A stretch of 64,000 bases of DNA, from contig NZ_CP147913.1 of NCBI RefSeq assembly GCF_037414475.1, positions 7,190,001 through 7,254,000 of the forward strand. The letters are read 5' to 3'. The position numbers and the translations under genes were made by a program. Each line of letters starts with the position of its first letter. Position 1 is the stretch's first letter. Shown piece by piece: positions 41,579 through 49,926 of this stretch. Origin of the DNA: Myxococcus stipitatus. Lineage in GTDB: Bacteria > Myxococcota > Myxococcia > Myxococcales > Myxococcaceae. Under the pieces are notes generated by a model that ran no database searches, was not told the origin of the DNA, and saw only the letters and a list, made by a program, of their open reading frames with translations.

Positions 41579-42073
41579 TCACTGGATGACGTCAAGCACC
41601 TGCTGGTTCGGGGCCGCGTAGAACAGGAACTTGTAGTGCGGCGTCTCGCCCTCGGTGCGCTCCAGGGCGATGACGGTGCCCGGGTTCACCGGCTTGGGGA
41701 AGGACTGCATCCCGAGCAGGTGCGCGGCCAGGGCGCCCATGGTGGGCTGGTGGCCGACCAGGACCAGGTTCTCATCCGCGTGCTCGCTCAGCACCGAGTC
41801 CACCGTGCCGACGGGCACGTCCGGCAACAGGCTGCGGTGCGCGCGGAGCAGGCCCTCATGCTTCGCCACGAAGGACAGCAGCTGCGCTGTCTGCACCGTG
41901 CGAACCAGCGGGCTGGTCAGGATGAGGCCGAGGGGGCCCATACGCTCGGAAAGCGCTGCGAAATGCGCGGCCATGTTTGCCCGAGCTTTCGCCGTGAGCG
42001 CGCGCGCCTCGTCGCCAAGACCCTCCGGGATCTCCGCGTCCGCGTCGCCATGCCTAACCAGGAAAATCCTCAA
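41579..42073 (-). CDS. sixA: SixA-type phosphohistidine phosphatase
   Basis: 164 residues from TTG 42073. The catalytic RHG motif is IFLVRHGDADAE at the very N-terminus; the second histidine is in LVLVGHQPTMGALAAHLLG, and the branch-point block LILTSPLVRTVQTAQLL lies between. SixA removes phosphate from histidine in HPt domains or PTS proteins. The TTG start is decided by a strong GGAGG four bases upstream and by homology starting exactly at LRIFLVRHG; the upstream ATG at 42133 has neither. It is the first gene of a small unit with cyaY and is divergent from the lipoprotein gene. Confidence 0.88.
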   Translation of the reverse strand: MRIFLVRHGDADAEIPEGLGDEARALTAKARANMAAHFAALSERMGPLGLILTSPLVRTVQTAQLLSFVAKHEGLLRAHRSLLPDVPVGTVDSVLSEHADENLVLVGHQPTMGALAAHLLGMQSFPKPVNPGTVIALERTEGETPHYKFLFYAAPNQQVLDVIQ

Positions 42074-42149
42074 AGTCCCTCCACCAGTGCGACAGGACCG
42101 CGGTTCGTACACGACCGCAGCCGGGTCGGTCAAAGGTAATGCGGCGATT

Positions 42150-42165
42150 GTTCAGTGGCCTGAAC
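42150..42165. repeat. 16-bp palindrome between sixA and the lipoprotein gene
   Basis: GTTCAG-TGGC-CTGAAC, perfect 6-bp arms, in the 195-bp divergent gap. It is placed to act on either promoter. It does not fit the published Myxococcus LexA site beyond the GTTCAG half, so the binding protein is unknown. Confidence 0.35.
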
Positions 42166-42268
42166 AGCCGCGGCGTGACAGACAGGATGCGGACCGCCCT
42201 CCTCCCCACGCGTCCGCGCAGCATATACGCGGGGACTGACGGGCCGTCTCTCTCTGGAAGGAGTCGAA

Positions 42269-42937
42269 ATGCGCAAGGCGCTCTGGGTCCTGGCGGGGCT
42301 GTTGGCCTTCTCGGGCTGTAAGAAGGGTGGGGCCACGGGTAGCGAGGCACCCGGGGTGGAGGACGCCGGTTCCGCCGCCCTGGCGGCCGAGGAGGCGGCC
42401 GGGGCGGGGCCCTACGTCGTGACGCCGGAGAAGCTCACGGCATACGTGGCGTACCAGCGGAAGATGCTGGAGGTGTACGGCTCGCAGGTGAAGGGGCTGC
42501 AGGGGCTGGGGGCGCTGGTGGACGCGGGCACTCCGGAGGCGATGGCGGAGCTGCGCGCGGGCCTGAAGGTGGTGGAGGCGAAGGCCAAGGCGGAGGCGGA
42601 GGCGCGCGTGGAGGCGGGGCTGAGCGTGGCGGACGTCAACGGCCTCGCGGAGGTCGTCACGGCCGTCATCGGCCAGCGGCAGCTGGGGCGCACGCTCCAG
42701 TACGAGGAGGAGCTGCGCAAGCTGGAGCAGCTCCAGGAGAAGCTGCCCCCGGAGCAGCGCCCGGAGCTGGCGGCGCAGGTGGCCTCCATGCGCGCGCAGG
42801 CGGAGTCGTTCCAGAAGCTCACGGACGTGCGCCAGCAGTTCGGCGATGCCAGCGTGGACGTGGTCCTCACTCGCGAGGAGGACCTCATGAAGAACTACCA
42901 GGAGATGATTCGCGTCTTCACCGGCACGCGCCGGTGA
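42269..42937 (+). CDS. Lipoprotein of unknown function
   Basis: 222 residues; AAGGAG precedes the ATG. Signal peptide with lipobox LAFSGC (Cys17). The mature part is Ala/Glu-rich with long predicted helices and a likely coiled coil (about 90-190, with KLEQLQEKLPPEQRPELAAQ). No domain is recognised. Similar small helical lipoproteins are common in myxobacteria. A hairpin (CACCGGC-ACGC-GCCGGTG) overlaps its last codons, and a terminator hairpin follows. Confidence 0.75.
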   Translation: MRKALWVLAGLLAFSGCKKGGATGSEAPGVEDAGSAALAAEEAAGAGPYVVTPEKLTAYVAYQRKMLEVYGSQVKGLQGLGALVDAGTPEAMAELRAGLKVVEAKAKAEAEARVEAGLSVADVNGLAEVVTAVIGQRQLGRTLQYEEELRKLEQLQEKLPPEQRPELAAQVASMRAQAESFQKLTDVRQQFGDASVDVVLTREEDLMKNYQEMIRVFTGTRR

Positions 42938-42953
42938 AGACACGCGGGGAGGG

Positions 42954-42977
42954 CCACCTCAGACGCGCTTGAGGTGG
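42954..42977. terminator. Convergent terminator hairpin
   Basis: CCACCTCA-N8-TGAGGTGG, a perfect 8-bp stem between the lipoprotein gene and the convergent flavoprotein gene, overlapping the last codons of the latter. Confidence 0.5.
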
Positions 42978-45900
42978 GGCGCCTTCTTGAGCAGCTGCGC
43001 CAGGAAGAGGTCGGCGACCTTCTCCATGACGGTGTTGCCGCGCAGGCGCTGGTTGAGGTTGACGAAGTCCACCTGGTCCAACCGCTGGTCCTGGTTGTAG
43101 CAGGAGAAGACCCACGTCTCCTTGCCCGTGCGCGGGTCCACGTGCCGCTGGAGGCACTGGGCGCAGATCTCCTTCATCATGCACTGCATGGGCGAGTTGA
43201 TGGAGCCGATGGCCTCGTGTTCCGGCTTCAGGTGTGGCTGGAGCACGCCGTGCCGGGCCTCGGCCACCGCGCGCATCATCCGGTCCGAGCCGATGGCGAT
43301 GATGCGGTCCACCTCCGACAGCTTGATGAGCGGCGCGGCGCCCAGCTTGCCCTCGGCGTAGGACAGCATGGCCTGCACCACGTTGCCCCGGAAGGCGGAG
43401 TCCTGCGGGCGCCGGGGCTCGATGGTGTCACCGGAGTCCACCGACCAGACAATCTGGTCCGTGCCGGCCTCGATTTCGTCCTGCTTGAAGGAGTCCGACT
43501 TGAGGCGGTAGCCGGCGAAGTACACGACGCGGCAGCCGGCGGCCTTGAGCGAGCGCGCGATGGAGAACAGCACCGCGTTGCCCAGGCCTCCACCCACGAG
43601 CGCCACCGTCTCGTTGTGGCCAATCTCCGTGGGCGCACCCGTGGGGCCCATCAACACCACGCTCTCACCCGGCTTCAGCGCCGAGCACAGGCGCGACGAG
43701 GAGCCCATCTCCAGGACGATGGTGCCCATCAGCCCCTGCTCCTTGTCCACCCACGCGCCCGTGAGGGCCAGGCCCTCCATCGTCAGGCGCACGCCGTCGA
43801 CGACGGGCGCGTTCCGCTCGAAGTTCTGGAGCCGGTAGAACTGGCCGGGCTGGAAGTGGCTGGCCGCGAAGGGCGCCTTCACCACCACCTCGACAATCGT
43901 CGGAGTGAGGCGCTTGACGGACACCACCGTGGCGTTGAACGCGGCGTCCAGCTTCGCGAAGTGCGCGGCGCGCTTCTCCTCGCGGCGGGCCTGGGCGACC
44001 TCGTCGTCGAAGTCGAGCGCGGCCACTTCTCGCGCGTACAGCCGCGACACCTCCGAGTAGCCGTCCTTCGCGCTGGCCATGGCCTTCACCACGTTGCCCG
44101 CGTAGGTGGGGTGGTTGTCTCCGTAGAAGGAGATGAAGCGCCCGTCCTTCGCGTAGGACGTGAAGAAGCCGACCTTGGCGTCCAGGTCCTCGCTGGCCTC
44201 CACGGGCTCGAGCTGGAAGCCGCCCTCGGACTCCACCAGCGCGTGGCCCTGGAAATAGTCGCCGCCCTCGTCGAGCTTGAAGGTGCCCGGGTACTCGCGC
44301 TCGTAGGTGACGTTGGGCGAGGTGCCCGCGGCCACGCACACCGTGCGCGCGGGCAGCTCGAAGAACTGGCCGCTGCCCTTGAGCTTGCCGTCCACCGTCA
44401 CCATTCGCTCGAAGCGCAAGGCGCGCACCGCGCCCGACGCGTCCGGCAGGGCCTCCACCGGGCTCATCCGCTCGATGAAGCGGATGCCTTCCTCCAGCGC
44501 CTTGGAGACCTCCTCGTGGTTGAGGCGGTAGGCGGGGGACTCGGTGAGGCCGCGGCGGTAGGCCAGGCTCACGCCGCCCCACGCGCGCACCAGCTTGATG
44601 AAGTCCGGCGCGCGGCCTTCCGCCTGGGCCCGCGCGCGCTCGGCGCGAACGGCGCGGCCGTGCTCCAGGAACGTCTGGTAGGTGGCGCGCTCCTCGGCGT
44701 CCAGCTTCGCGAGGATGGCGTCCTCGCCCACCTCCGCGCAGAGCCGCTCATGGCGCTCGATGGCCTTCTCCACCTGCACCGGGTAGTAGGCCATCAGCTC
44801 CGTGGCGGTGTCGACGCCGGTGAGGCCTCCGCCGATGACGATGGCGGGCAGCTGCACCTGGAGGTTGGCGAGCGAGTCCTTCTTGAAGGCGCCGGTGAGC
44901 TGCAGCGCCATGAGGAAGTCGCTGGCCTTGCGGATGCCCCGGATGAGGTTGTTCTTCATCCCGATGATGGTGGGGCGCCCGGCGCCAGCGGCGATGGCGA
45001 TGTGGTCGAAGCCCAGCTCCCACGCGTCGTCGATGGTGAGCGTTCCACCGAAGCGCACGCCGCCGTGGATGCGGAAGCCGTCACGCCGCGCCAGCGTCAG
45101 GTGGATGAGGGTGAGGAAGTTCTTGTCCCAGCGCACGGTGATTCCGTACTCGGACACACCGCCGAAGCCCTCCAGCACGCGCTCGTCCAGCTCGCGCGTC
45201 AGCGCGCGCCAGTTGTGGATGGGCTTGAGCGCATGGCCGTTGCGGCCCACCAGCTCGTCGGCGAACGGCTCGATTTTCAAGCCGTCCATGCCGGTGACGC
45301 CAAAGCCCTCGTTGAGCAGGTAGTGCGACAGCGTGTAGCCGGCGGGGCCCAGCCCGACCACCAGCACGTTGCGGCCCACGTAGGGCAGCGCGTACGGGCG
45401 GCGGATGTTGAGCGGGTTCCAGCGTGTGAGCAGCCCGTAGATTTCAAAGCCCCAGGGCAGGTCCAGCACGTCCGTCAGCGCGGCCGTCTCCGCCAGCGGG
45501 ATGTTCACCGGCTCCTGCTTCTGGAAGATGCAGGCCTTCATGCAGTCGTTGCAGATGCGGTGGCCGGTGCCCGGGCACATGGGGTTGTCCAGCGTCACCA
45601 TGACGAGCGACGCCAGCGAGTTGCCCTCGCGCTTGAGCAGGTGCGCCTCGGAGATGCGCTCGTCGAGCGGGCAGCCCGTGAGGGGGATGCCCAGCGGGTT
45701 CTTCTTGTAGCTGTGGCCCTCGGCCACCTTGTCCTTGGCGGGGAAGCCCTTGGAGCAGGAGTCCTTCTCGCGCTCGTGGCAGAGCACGCAGTAGTCCACC
45801 TCGTTCATCACGTCGCGCGGGGTGCCCCGGCGGTCGGTGAGCTTGAAGCCGTCGCGGTGGCGCAGGTGGTGCTCCAGGCCCTCGGTGGCCTCGGGGAGCT

Positions 45901-46738
45901 CCGCGTCCGGGCGCTGCAGCTGCACCAGCTGGTCGAACACCAGGGGCTTGGGCACGCGGTGCGTGGGCCAGGCGTGGAACTGGTCCTTGGTCTCCGGGTG
46001 CAGCGCGCGCGCGTACGTCCAGCGGTCCGCCAGCGACAGCAGCGCGCGGACGGCTTGGAGCTCCGCGGCGTCGTCGCCTTGGGTGACCAGGCTCGAGCCG
46101 AACGCGTCACGTCCCTCGGGCGTCGCCACCAGCGCGGCGCGCAGCGCGGTCCACCGGGCGCGCAGGGCGTCCGCCTTCGGCTGTTCCTCCGCGGGCAGGT
46201 TGCCGGAGAACAGGCGCTCCAGCTCCATGAGGCTCAGCACCGACTCGGCGAGGCCCCGCTCGAAGTCTCCCGCGGAGAGGGCCTCGGGGAAGCCCAGCTG
46301 GAGCATCAGCCGCATGCGGGCATCCAGCGAGGGGAACTCGGCGAGCGTGGGCCGGTCGGCCGCGCCCTTCTTGAAGACGCGGCGGGTGATGAACTCGCGC
46401 TTGAAGTTGAAGAGGGGCAGTTCCCCCTTCAGGTGGCCCATCAACTGCTCCTGCTCCTGCTCGATGCGGAAGAGCCGGGCGACGAAGCGCGACACGTGCC
46501 GGGCCACGCGCACCAGGAGGTCCGATTCGGCGGGCGCGGTGAGGCCCTTGCCTCCAGCCTGGCGGTAGGCGTCGAAGGCCTTGAACAGCTGGGGGTCATC
46601 CTCGGCGAGACGCGCGTCGAAGCCCTGGGCCAGCCGGCGCAAGCCGCGCGGGCGGTACAGGTCCTCGAAGGTGAATCCCGGCATGCCCAGTTGGAGGGAA
46701 GGGCCAGGGTCAGAGGGCAGGTTGGTCAAGGCGCGCAT
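42959..46738 (-). CDS. NfnB/NfnA-like fused flavoprotein (GltD-type plus PyrK-type reductase)
   Basis: 1259 residues from ATG 46738. (1) Residues 1-315: helical region I do not recognise. (2) 317-403: eight cysteines (317, 320, 328, 356, 388, 396, 399, 403; CVLCHEREKDSC, then CNDCMKAC), suited to two iron-sulfur clusters as in GltD/NfnB N-termini. (3) About 455-960: GltD-type FAD/NAD(P) oxidoreductase with VLVVGLGPAGYTLSHYL and AIVIGGGLTGVDTATEL. (4) About 970-1259: ferredoxin-reductase-like module of the PyrK/NfnA type (FQPGQFYRLQNF for FAD, VALVGGGLGNAVLFSIARSL for NAD(P)) ending in a [2Fe-2S] motif with Cys1186, 1192, 1195 and 1213. This is the NfnAB transhydrogenase set in one chain, reversed order, with an extra N-terminal domain. 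Electron bifurcation is inference. ATG 46738 lacks a clear ribosome-binding site. Confidence 0.75.
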   Translation of the reverse strand: MRALTNLPSDPGPSLQLGMPGFTFEDLYRPRGLRRLAQGFDARLAEDDPQLFKAFDAYRQAGGKGLTAPAESDLLVRVARHVSRFVARLFRIEQEQEQLMGHLKGELPLFNFKREFITRRVFKKGAADRPTLAEFPSLDARMRLMLQLGFPEALSAGDFERGLAESVLSLMELERLFSGNLPAEEQPKADALRARWTALRAALVATPEGRDAFGSSLVTQGDDAAELQAVRALLSLADRWTYARALHPETKDQFHAWPTHRVPKPLVFDQLVQLQRPDAELPEATEGLEHHLRHRDGFKLTDRRGTPRDVMNEVDYCVLCHEREKDSCSKGFPAKDKVAEGHSYKKNPLGIPLTGCPLDERISEAHLLKREGNSLASLVMVTLDNPMCPGTGHRICNDCMKACIFQKQEPVNIPLAETAALTDVLDLPWGFEIYGLLTRWNPLNIRRPYALPYVGRNVLVVGLGPAGYTLSHYLLNEGFGVTGMDGLKIEPFADELVGRNGHALKPIHNWRALTRELDERVLEGFGGVSEYGITVRWDKNFLTLIHLTLARRDGFRIHGGVRFGGTLTIDDAWELGFDHIAIAAGAGRPTIIGMKNNLIRGIRKASDFLMALQLTGAFKKDSLANLQVQLPAIVIGGGLTGVDTATELMAYYPVQVEKAIERHERLCAEVGEDAILAKLDAEERATYQTFLEHGRAVRAERARAQAEGRAPDFIKLVRAWGGVSLAYRRGLTESPAYRLNHEEVSKALEEGIRFIERMSPVEALPDASGAVRALRFERMVTVDGKLKGSGQFFELPARTVCVAAGTSPNVTYEREYPGTFKLDEGGDYFQGHALVESEGGFQLEPVEASEDLDAKVGFFTSYAKDGRFISFYGDNHPTYAGNVVKAMASAKDGYSEVSRLYAREVAALDFDDEVAQARREEKRAAHFAKLDAAFNATVVSVKRLTPTIVEVVVKAPFAASHFQPGQFYRLQNFERNAPVVDGVRLTMEGLALTGAWVDKEQGLMGTIVLEMGSSSRLCSALKPGESVVLMGPTGAPTEIGHNETVALVGGGLGNAVLFSIARSLKAAGCRVVYFAGYRLKSDSFKQDEIEAGTDQIVWSVDSGDTIEPRRPQDSAFRGNVVQAMLSYAEGKLGAAPLIKLSEVDRIIAIGSDRMMRAVAEARHGVLQPHLKPEHEAIGSINSPMQCMMKEICAQCLQRHVDPRTGKETWVFSCYNQDQRLDQVDFVNLNQRLRGNTVMEKVADLFLAQLLKKAPHLKRV

Positions 46739-47096
46739 AGGAGTGAAGCAATGGATGTAGGAGGAACCTGGGGCAACGGCTCGCGAAAGGGGCCTATTTC
46801 GCGGCGAGTCGGCTGGAATGCAAGCGGCCTCACGGACATCCCGTGAGCCAAGGAAATGGGAACGAATGGCTCCAGTCCCAGGACCGAAGCCCATTCTCCA
46901 CATCCATGATGCGCCGCACCATGAGGTGGGGCATCTCCCAGGCCGTGGGGTGCCCGGCAGGTGGGGTGGGGCCCGCCGCTCCCTCGAGTGTCCGAGGCGA
47001 GGCGCCACTTCGTCGAGCAGGTCCCTGTCCCTGACCCAGGGGCGTCACCCATGCCCTCCCCCCGCGAGGACTCGTTCCTGGGGCGGTGCGGGGGGA
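46739..47096 (-). promoter_or_regulatory. 358-bp upstream region of the flavoprotein gene with two perfect palindromes
   Basis: No gene is credible here, although the flavoprotein frame stays open to 47008. Two inverted repeats lie 44 to 109 bp before the start: CGCGAAA-N8-TTTCGCG (46782-46803) and CTCACGG-N5-CCGTGAG (46829-46847). They look like operators or leader hairpins and argue that the sequence is not translated. I see no convincing -35/-10 pair (TTGCAT at about 46817 on the minus strand is the best -35). The remainder up to 47096 holds nothing I can name. Confidence 0.45.
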
Positions 47097-47666
47097 CTAT
47101 CGGCCCTTGGGGCGGCGCGGCTTGGTGTTGCCCGGAGGCGGGGTGGTGCGCTTGGGCGCAGCGGAGGGGCGGGGCTTGGGGAGGACCTCCTCCGCGTCCG
47201 GAGCGCTGGCCTTCGTGGGGGGCGCCGCCTCGGGGATTTGTCCGGTGGGAGCTTCGACCTCGGCCGGGAGGCTCGCCTGCCGGGCGCGAAGCTGCTCCAC
47301 CTCGCGCCGCAGCCGGATGACCTCGGCGGAGAGCTGGGCGTAGGAGTCGCGCACGTGGCCGTTGAAGACGCGCTGCCGGCCGAGCGCCTCGTTGATGAAG
47401 ACCTGGCACGACTTGCGGAAGGCCCACTTGGCCACCACCACGAGCTGGCCCACGCCGCCCCGGTGCGTCTGGAGTGGCAGCGCGCGTGTGGCGTCGGCGT
47501 TGTCTTCCAGCGCGTGCAGGTTGAAGGTCAGCGGCTCCACGCGTGGCTCCACGCCCTCGGTGGGAACGTCCACGGGCTCGGAGGTGGGCAGGCCACGTGT
47601 TCGCAGGCGCTCCTCGATGCGGGCCATCAACTCCCGCGCCGGAATGTCGCGTCCCAGCAGCTTCAT
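47097..47666 (-). CDS. Coiled-coil protein of a polysaccharide gene pair, unknown function
   Basis: 189 residues from ATG 47666 (GAGGAG upstream). The N-terminal KLLGRDIPARELMARIEERL and the centre HRGGVGQLVVVAKWAFRK followed by a coiled coil (about 115-145, LSAEVIRLRREVEQLRARQ) resemble the helical stretch found before the catalytic domain of some polysaccharide-locus methyltransferases in myxobacteria, but here the catalytic part is absent. The C-terminus is a Pro/Lys/Arg-rich tail. Its ATG overlaps the stop of the tandem glycosyltransferase, so it is co-translated; a partner or membrane adaptor of that enzyme is possible. Confidence 0.55.
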   Translation of the reverse strand: MKLLGRDIPARELMARIEERLRTRGLPTSEPVDVPTEGVEPRVEPLTFNLHALEDNADATRALPLQTHRGGVGQLVVVAKWAFRKSCQVFINEALGRQRVFNGHVRDSYAQLSAEVIRLRREVEQLRARQASLPAEVEAPTGQIPEAAPPTKASAPDAEEVLPKPRPSAAPKRTTPPPGNTKPRRPKGR

Positions 47667-49897
47667 CGGTGCTTCTCCTCGAGGATGCGTTGCAGCTCTT
47701 CCTGATAGGCGGCGACCACCTGGGGCCACCCCTGCTTCTTCACGTACGACAAGCCCTTGGCGCCCATGGGGCCTCGGGCCTCGCCCACTTCGCGCAAGCC
47801 CTGGATGAACGAGCCCAGGTCCGTGAACGCCCGTCCCGCTCCGCTGCGTGTCACCTGGCCCACCAGCACGTCGGAGCGGCCATTCACCAACACCGGCGTG
47901 CCCTGCGCGAAGGACTCCAGCGTGAGCAGGGACAGGCTCTCATAGCGGGAGGGCACCACCACCGCCAGCGCCCCGGCCAGCGCATCGTGCTTGTCCTGCT
48001 CCGGAATCCGGCCGAGGTAGCGCACGCCTTCTCCTTCCAGCGGCATGCTGGCGTCGCCCGCGAGCACCAGGTCCGGCGCGTCCGCGTACTTCTGCTTCAG
48101 GGCCTGGTGATACTGGAGCAACTCGGGTACGCCCTTGCCGGCCTCCTGCCGGCCCACGTAGAGCAGGTAGTCGCGGTGCAGGCCGTGCTTCTTGCGGAAG
48201 CGAGCCCCATCGGCGGCGGGCCGCTCCACGCCCACGCCCACCACGCGGGTCCTCGCGTGTCCGGGGAAGTACTTCTCGATGATGGTCAACTCCTCCGGCG
48301 TGAGGCAGAGCAGCGCGCGGGGGAGCTCGAACACATCCCGGTAGGCATCGAAGCGGATGGGGGCTTCGTCATGGGTGGTGGGCACGAGCATCGCCCGGCT
48401 CGCCACCAGGGGCAGGCCCCAGACCGTCGGCGCATACAGGTACGTGAAGAACAGGTAGCCGTCGTACTCGTGCTGCGTGGAGGCGAGGTGACGCAAGAGC
48501 GCCGGTGACATGGGGCCTTGCTCGGCGACCCACTGCTCCTCGCGCAGCCGCTCATTGCTCTTGTCGAAGACCCGGCGCGACAACCCGTTGAAGCCCTGGA
48601 TGTTGCGCCTGCGCGTCGTCGGGAAGCGCAGCACGTTCACTCCGCGAATCCGGTCCGGGCCTTCCGGGAAGACGTTGTCCCAGGAGAGGTGGTCCTTCGC
48701 GCACGTGGTCAGCACCGTGATGTCCCAGTGCGGCGAGAGGCGCTCGGACACCTGCGCGGCCAGCATCTCCGAGCCGCCCGTCACCTCGCCGTAGCGTTGC
48801 ACCACCACCGCGACCCGAGGCCGCTTGGGGGGCGCGCGCCGGGGCCGAGGTGCGGGCAGGAAGCCCTCCAAGGCGCGTGACAGGGCTCCCTGCACGGACG
48901 TGGCGGAGAAGTGCTCCAGGCGGCGCCGCTGGCCCGCGATGAGGGGCTCGCGCAGGGACAGGTCCTCGCTCAGGTCCACCGCCAGCTCGGCGAGGAAGGC
49001 GAAGCGCTTCTGGTCGAACGCGACGCCCGCGCCGCCCAGCGTCTCCGGCACCGCCGCGGCGCCATATGCGAGCACGGGCACGTCGGAGGCCATCGCCTCG
49101 ATGAGCGGGACACCGAAGCCCTCGTGCTCGCTCATCGACACGAACACGGAGGCGGAGCGGTACGCGGCCACGAGCTCCGCGTGGCTCAGCCTGCCCAGGA
49201 AGTTCACCCCGCTCAGGCCACGCGCCTCCCGCTTGAGCGCGCGGAAGTAGCGGCTGCCCGGCTCATACCCGCCCACCATCAGCAGCCGCGCTTGCGGGCG
49301 CAGCCGCAAGAGCTCGCGGTGCAGCGCGAGGAGGTCCTCGAAGCGCTTGTGCGGCATCACCCGGCTGACGCCGAGCAACACGGGGCCGGGGCCCGACAAC
49401 CTGCGCAGCATCTTCGCGTCGGCGCGGTCGCGTCCGAAGCGCTCCGGCTCGATGAGCAGCGGCACGGTGTGGACGTTGCGATAGCCGGCGACTCGCAGCT
49501 CCCCGGCGTTGTAGTCCGACACGCCGATGGCCACGTCCACGAACGGCGCCATGGCGGCGAGCTGCGCGCGGCCCGCCACCAGCGCGTTCTCCAACGTCGT
49601 GCCCGTGTAGAAGCGCGTGGGGCTGATGTTGTGGAAGACGAGGCCGCGCCGGCAGTCCAGGTGCATGAGCCGGCTGCTCAGCGGCGAGGCGATGCCGTGG
49701 TGATACAGCACCAGGTCTCCGGGCTCGGGCTTCAGCTCCGAAGCGGGGCTCGCCAGGCCCTCCAGGCCCTCGCCTACTTCATCGGCGTACAGGCCTCCCC
49801 ATACGCCCAGGCGGCGCAGGAGGAGCTGCAGGTGCAGCGCGGCCTGTCCGCTGGCGTCGCCGGGCACGAAGCTCGCTATCAACTGGTGAATCGCCAT
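47663..49897 (-). CDS. Tandem GT4 glycosyltransferase (two catalytic modules)
   Basis: 744 residues from ATG 49897. Module 1 (about 1-370) is a complete GT-B fold with LLGVSRVMPHKRFEDLL (donor-site strand) and the GT4 EX7E region SMSEHEGFGVPLIEAMAS. Module 2 (about 385-744) starts again at RVAVVVQRYGEVTGGSEMLA, has LLYVGRQEAGKGVPELL and its EX7E region as VVPSRYESLSLLTLESFAQG. Both modules keep the Glu pairs, so two sugar transfers by one chain are expected, as in some O-antigen polymerising or branching enzymes. It is divergent from a second GT4 gene with only 29 bp between starts, and co-translated with the coiled-coil protein. Confidence 0.85.
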   Translation of the reverse strand: MAIHQLIASFVPGDASGQAALHLQLLLRRLGVWGGLYADEVGEGLEGLASPASELKPEPGDLVLYHHGIASPLSSRLMHLDCRRGLVFHNISPTRFYTGTTLENALVAGRAQLAAMAPFVDVAIGVSDYNAGELRVAGYRNVHTVPLLIEPERFGRDRADAKMLRRLSGPGPVLLGVSRVMPHKRFEDLLALHRELLRLRPQARLLMVGGYEPGSRYFRALKREARGLSGVNFLGRLSHAELVAAYRSASVFVSMSEHEGFGVPLIEAMASDVPVLAYGAAAVPETLGGAGVAFDQKRFAFLAELAVDLSEDLSLREPLIAGQRRRLEHFSATSVQGALSRALEGFLPAPRPRRAPPKRPRVAVVVQRYGEVTGGSEMLAAQVSERLSPHWDITVLTTCAKDHLSWDNVFPEGPDRIRGVNVLRFPTTRRRNIQGFNGLSRRVFDKSNERLREEQWVAEQGPMSPALLRHLASTQHEYDGYLFFTYLYAPTVWGLPLVASRAMLVPTTHDEAPIRFDAYRDVFELPRALLCLTPEELTIIEKYFPGHARTRVVGVGVERPAADGARFRKKHGLHRDYLLYVGRQEAGKGVPELLQYHQALKQKYADAPDLVLAGDASMPLEGEGVRYLGRIPEQDKHDALAGALAVVVPSRYESLSLLTLESFAQGTPVLVNGRSDVLVGQVTRSGAGRAFTDLGSFIQGLREVGEARGPMGAKGLSYVKKQGWPQVVAAYQEELQRILEEKHR

Positions 49898-49926
49898 GCG
49901 CGCCCTGCCTATCACACGGGCGTGCT

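Noticed and set aside
42150..42165. LexA-type SOS box between sixA and the lipoprotein gene
   Set aside because: Only the GTTCAG half agrees with the Myxococcus LexA motif as I recall it; the ten bases upstream do not fit on either strand.
42974..46846. A 1290-codon open frame antisense to the flavoprotein gene
   Set aside because: Same antisense artefact; low-complexity His/Arg/Val/Leu composition and no ribosome-binding site.
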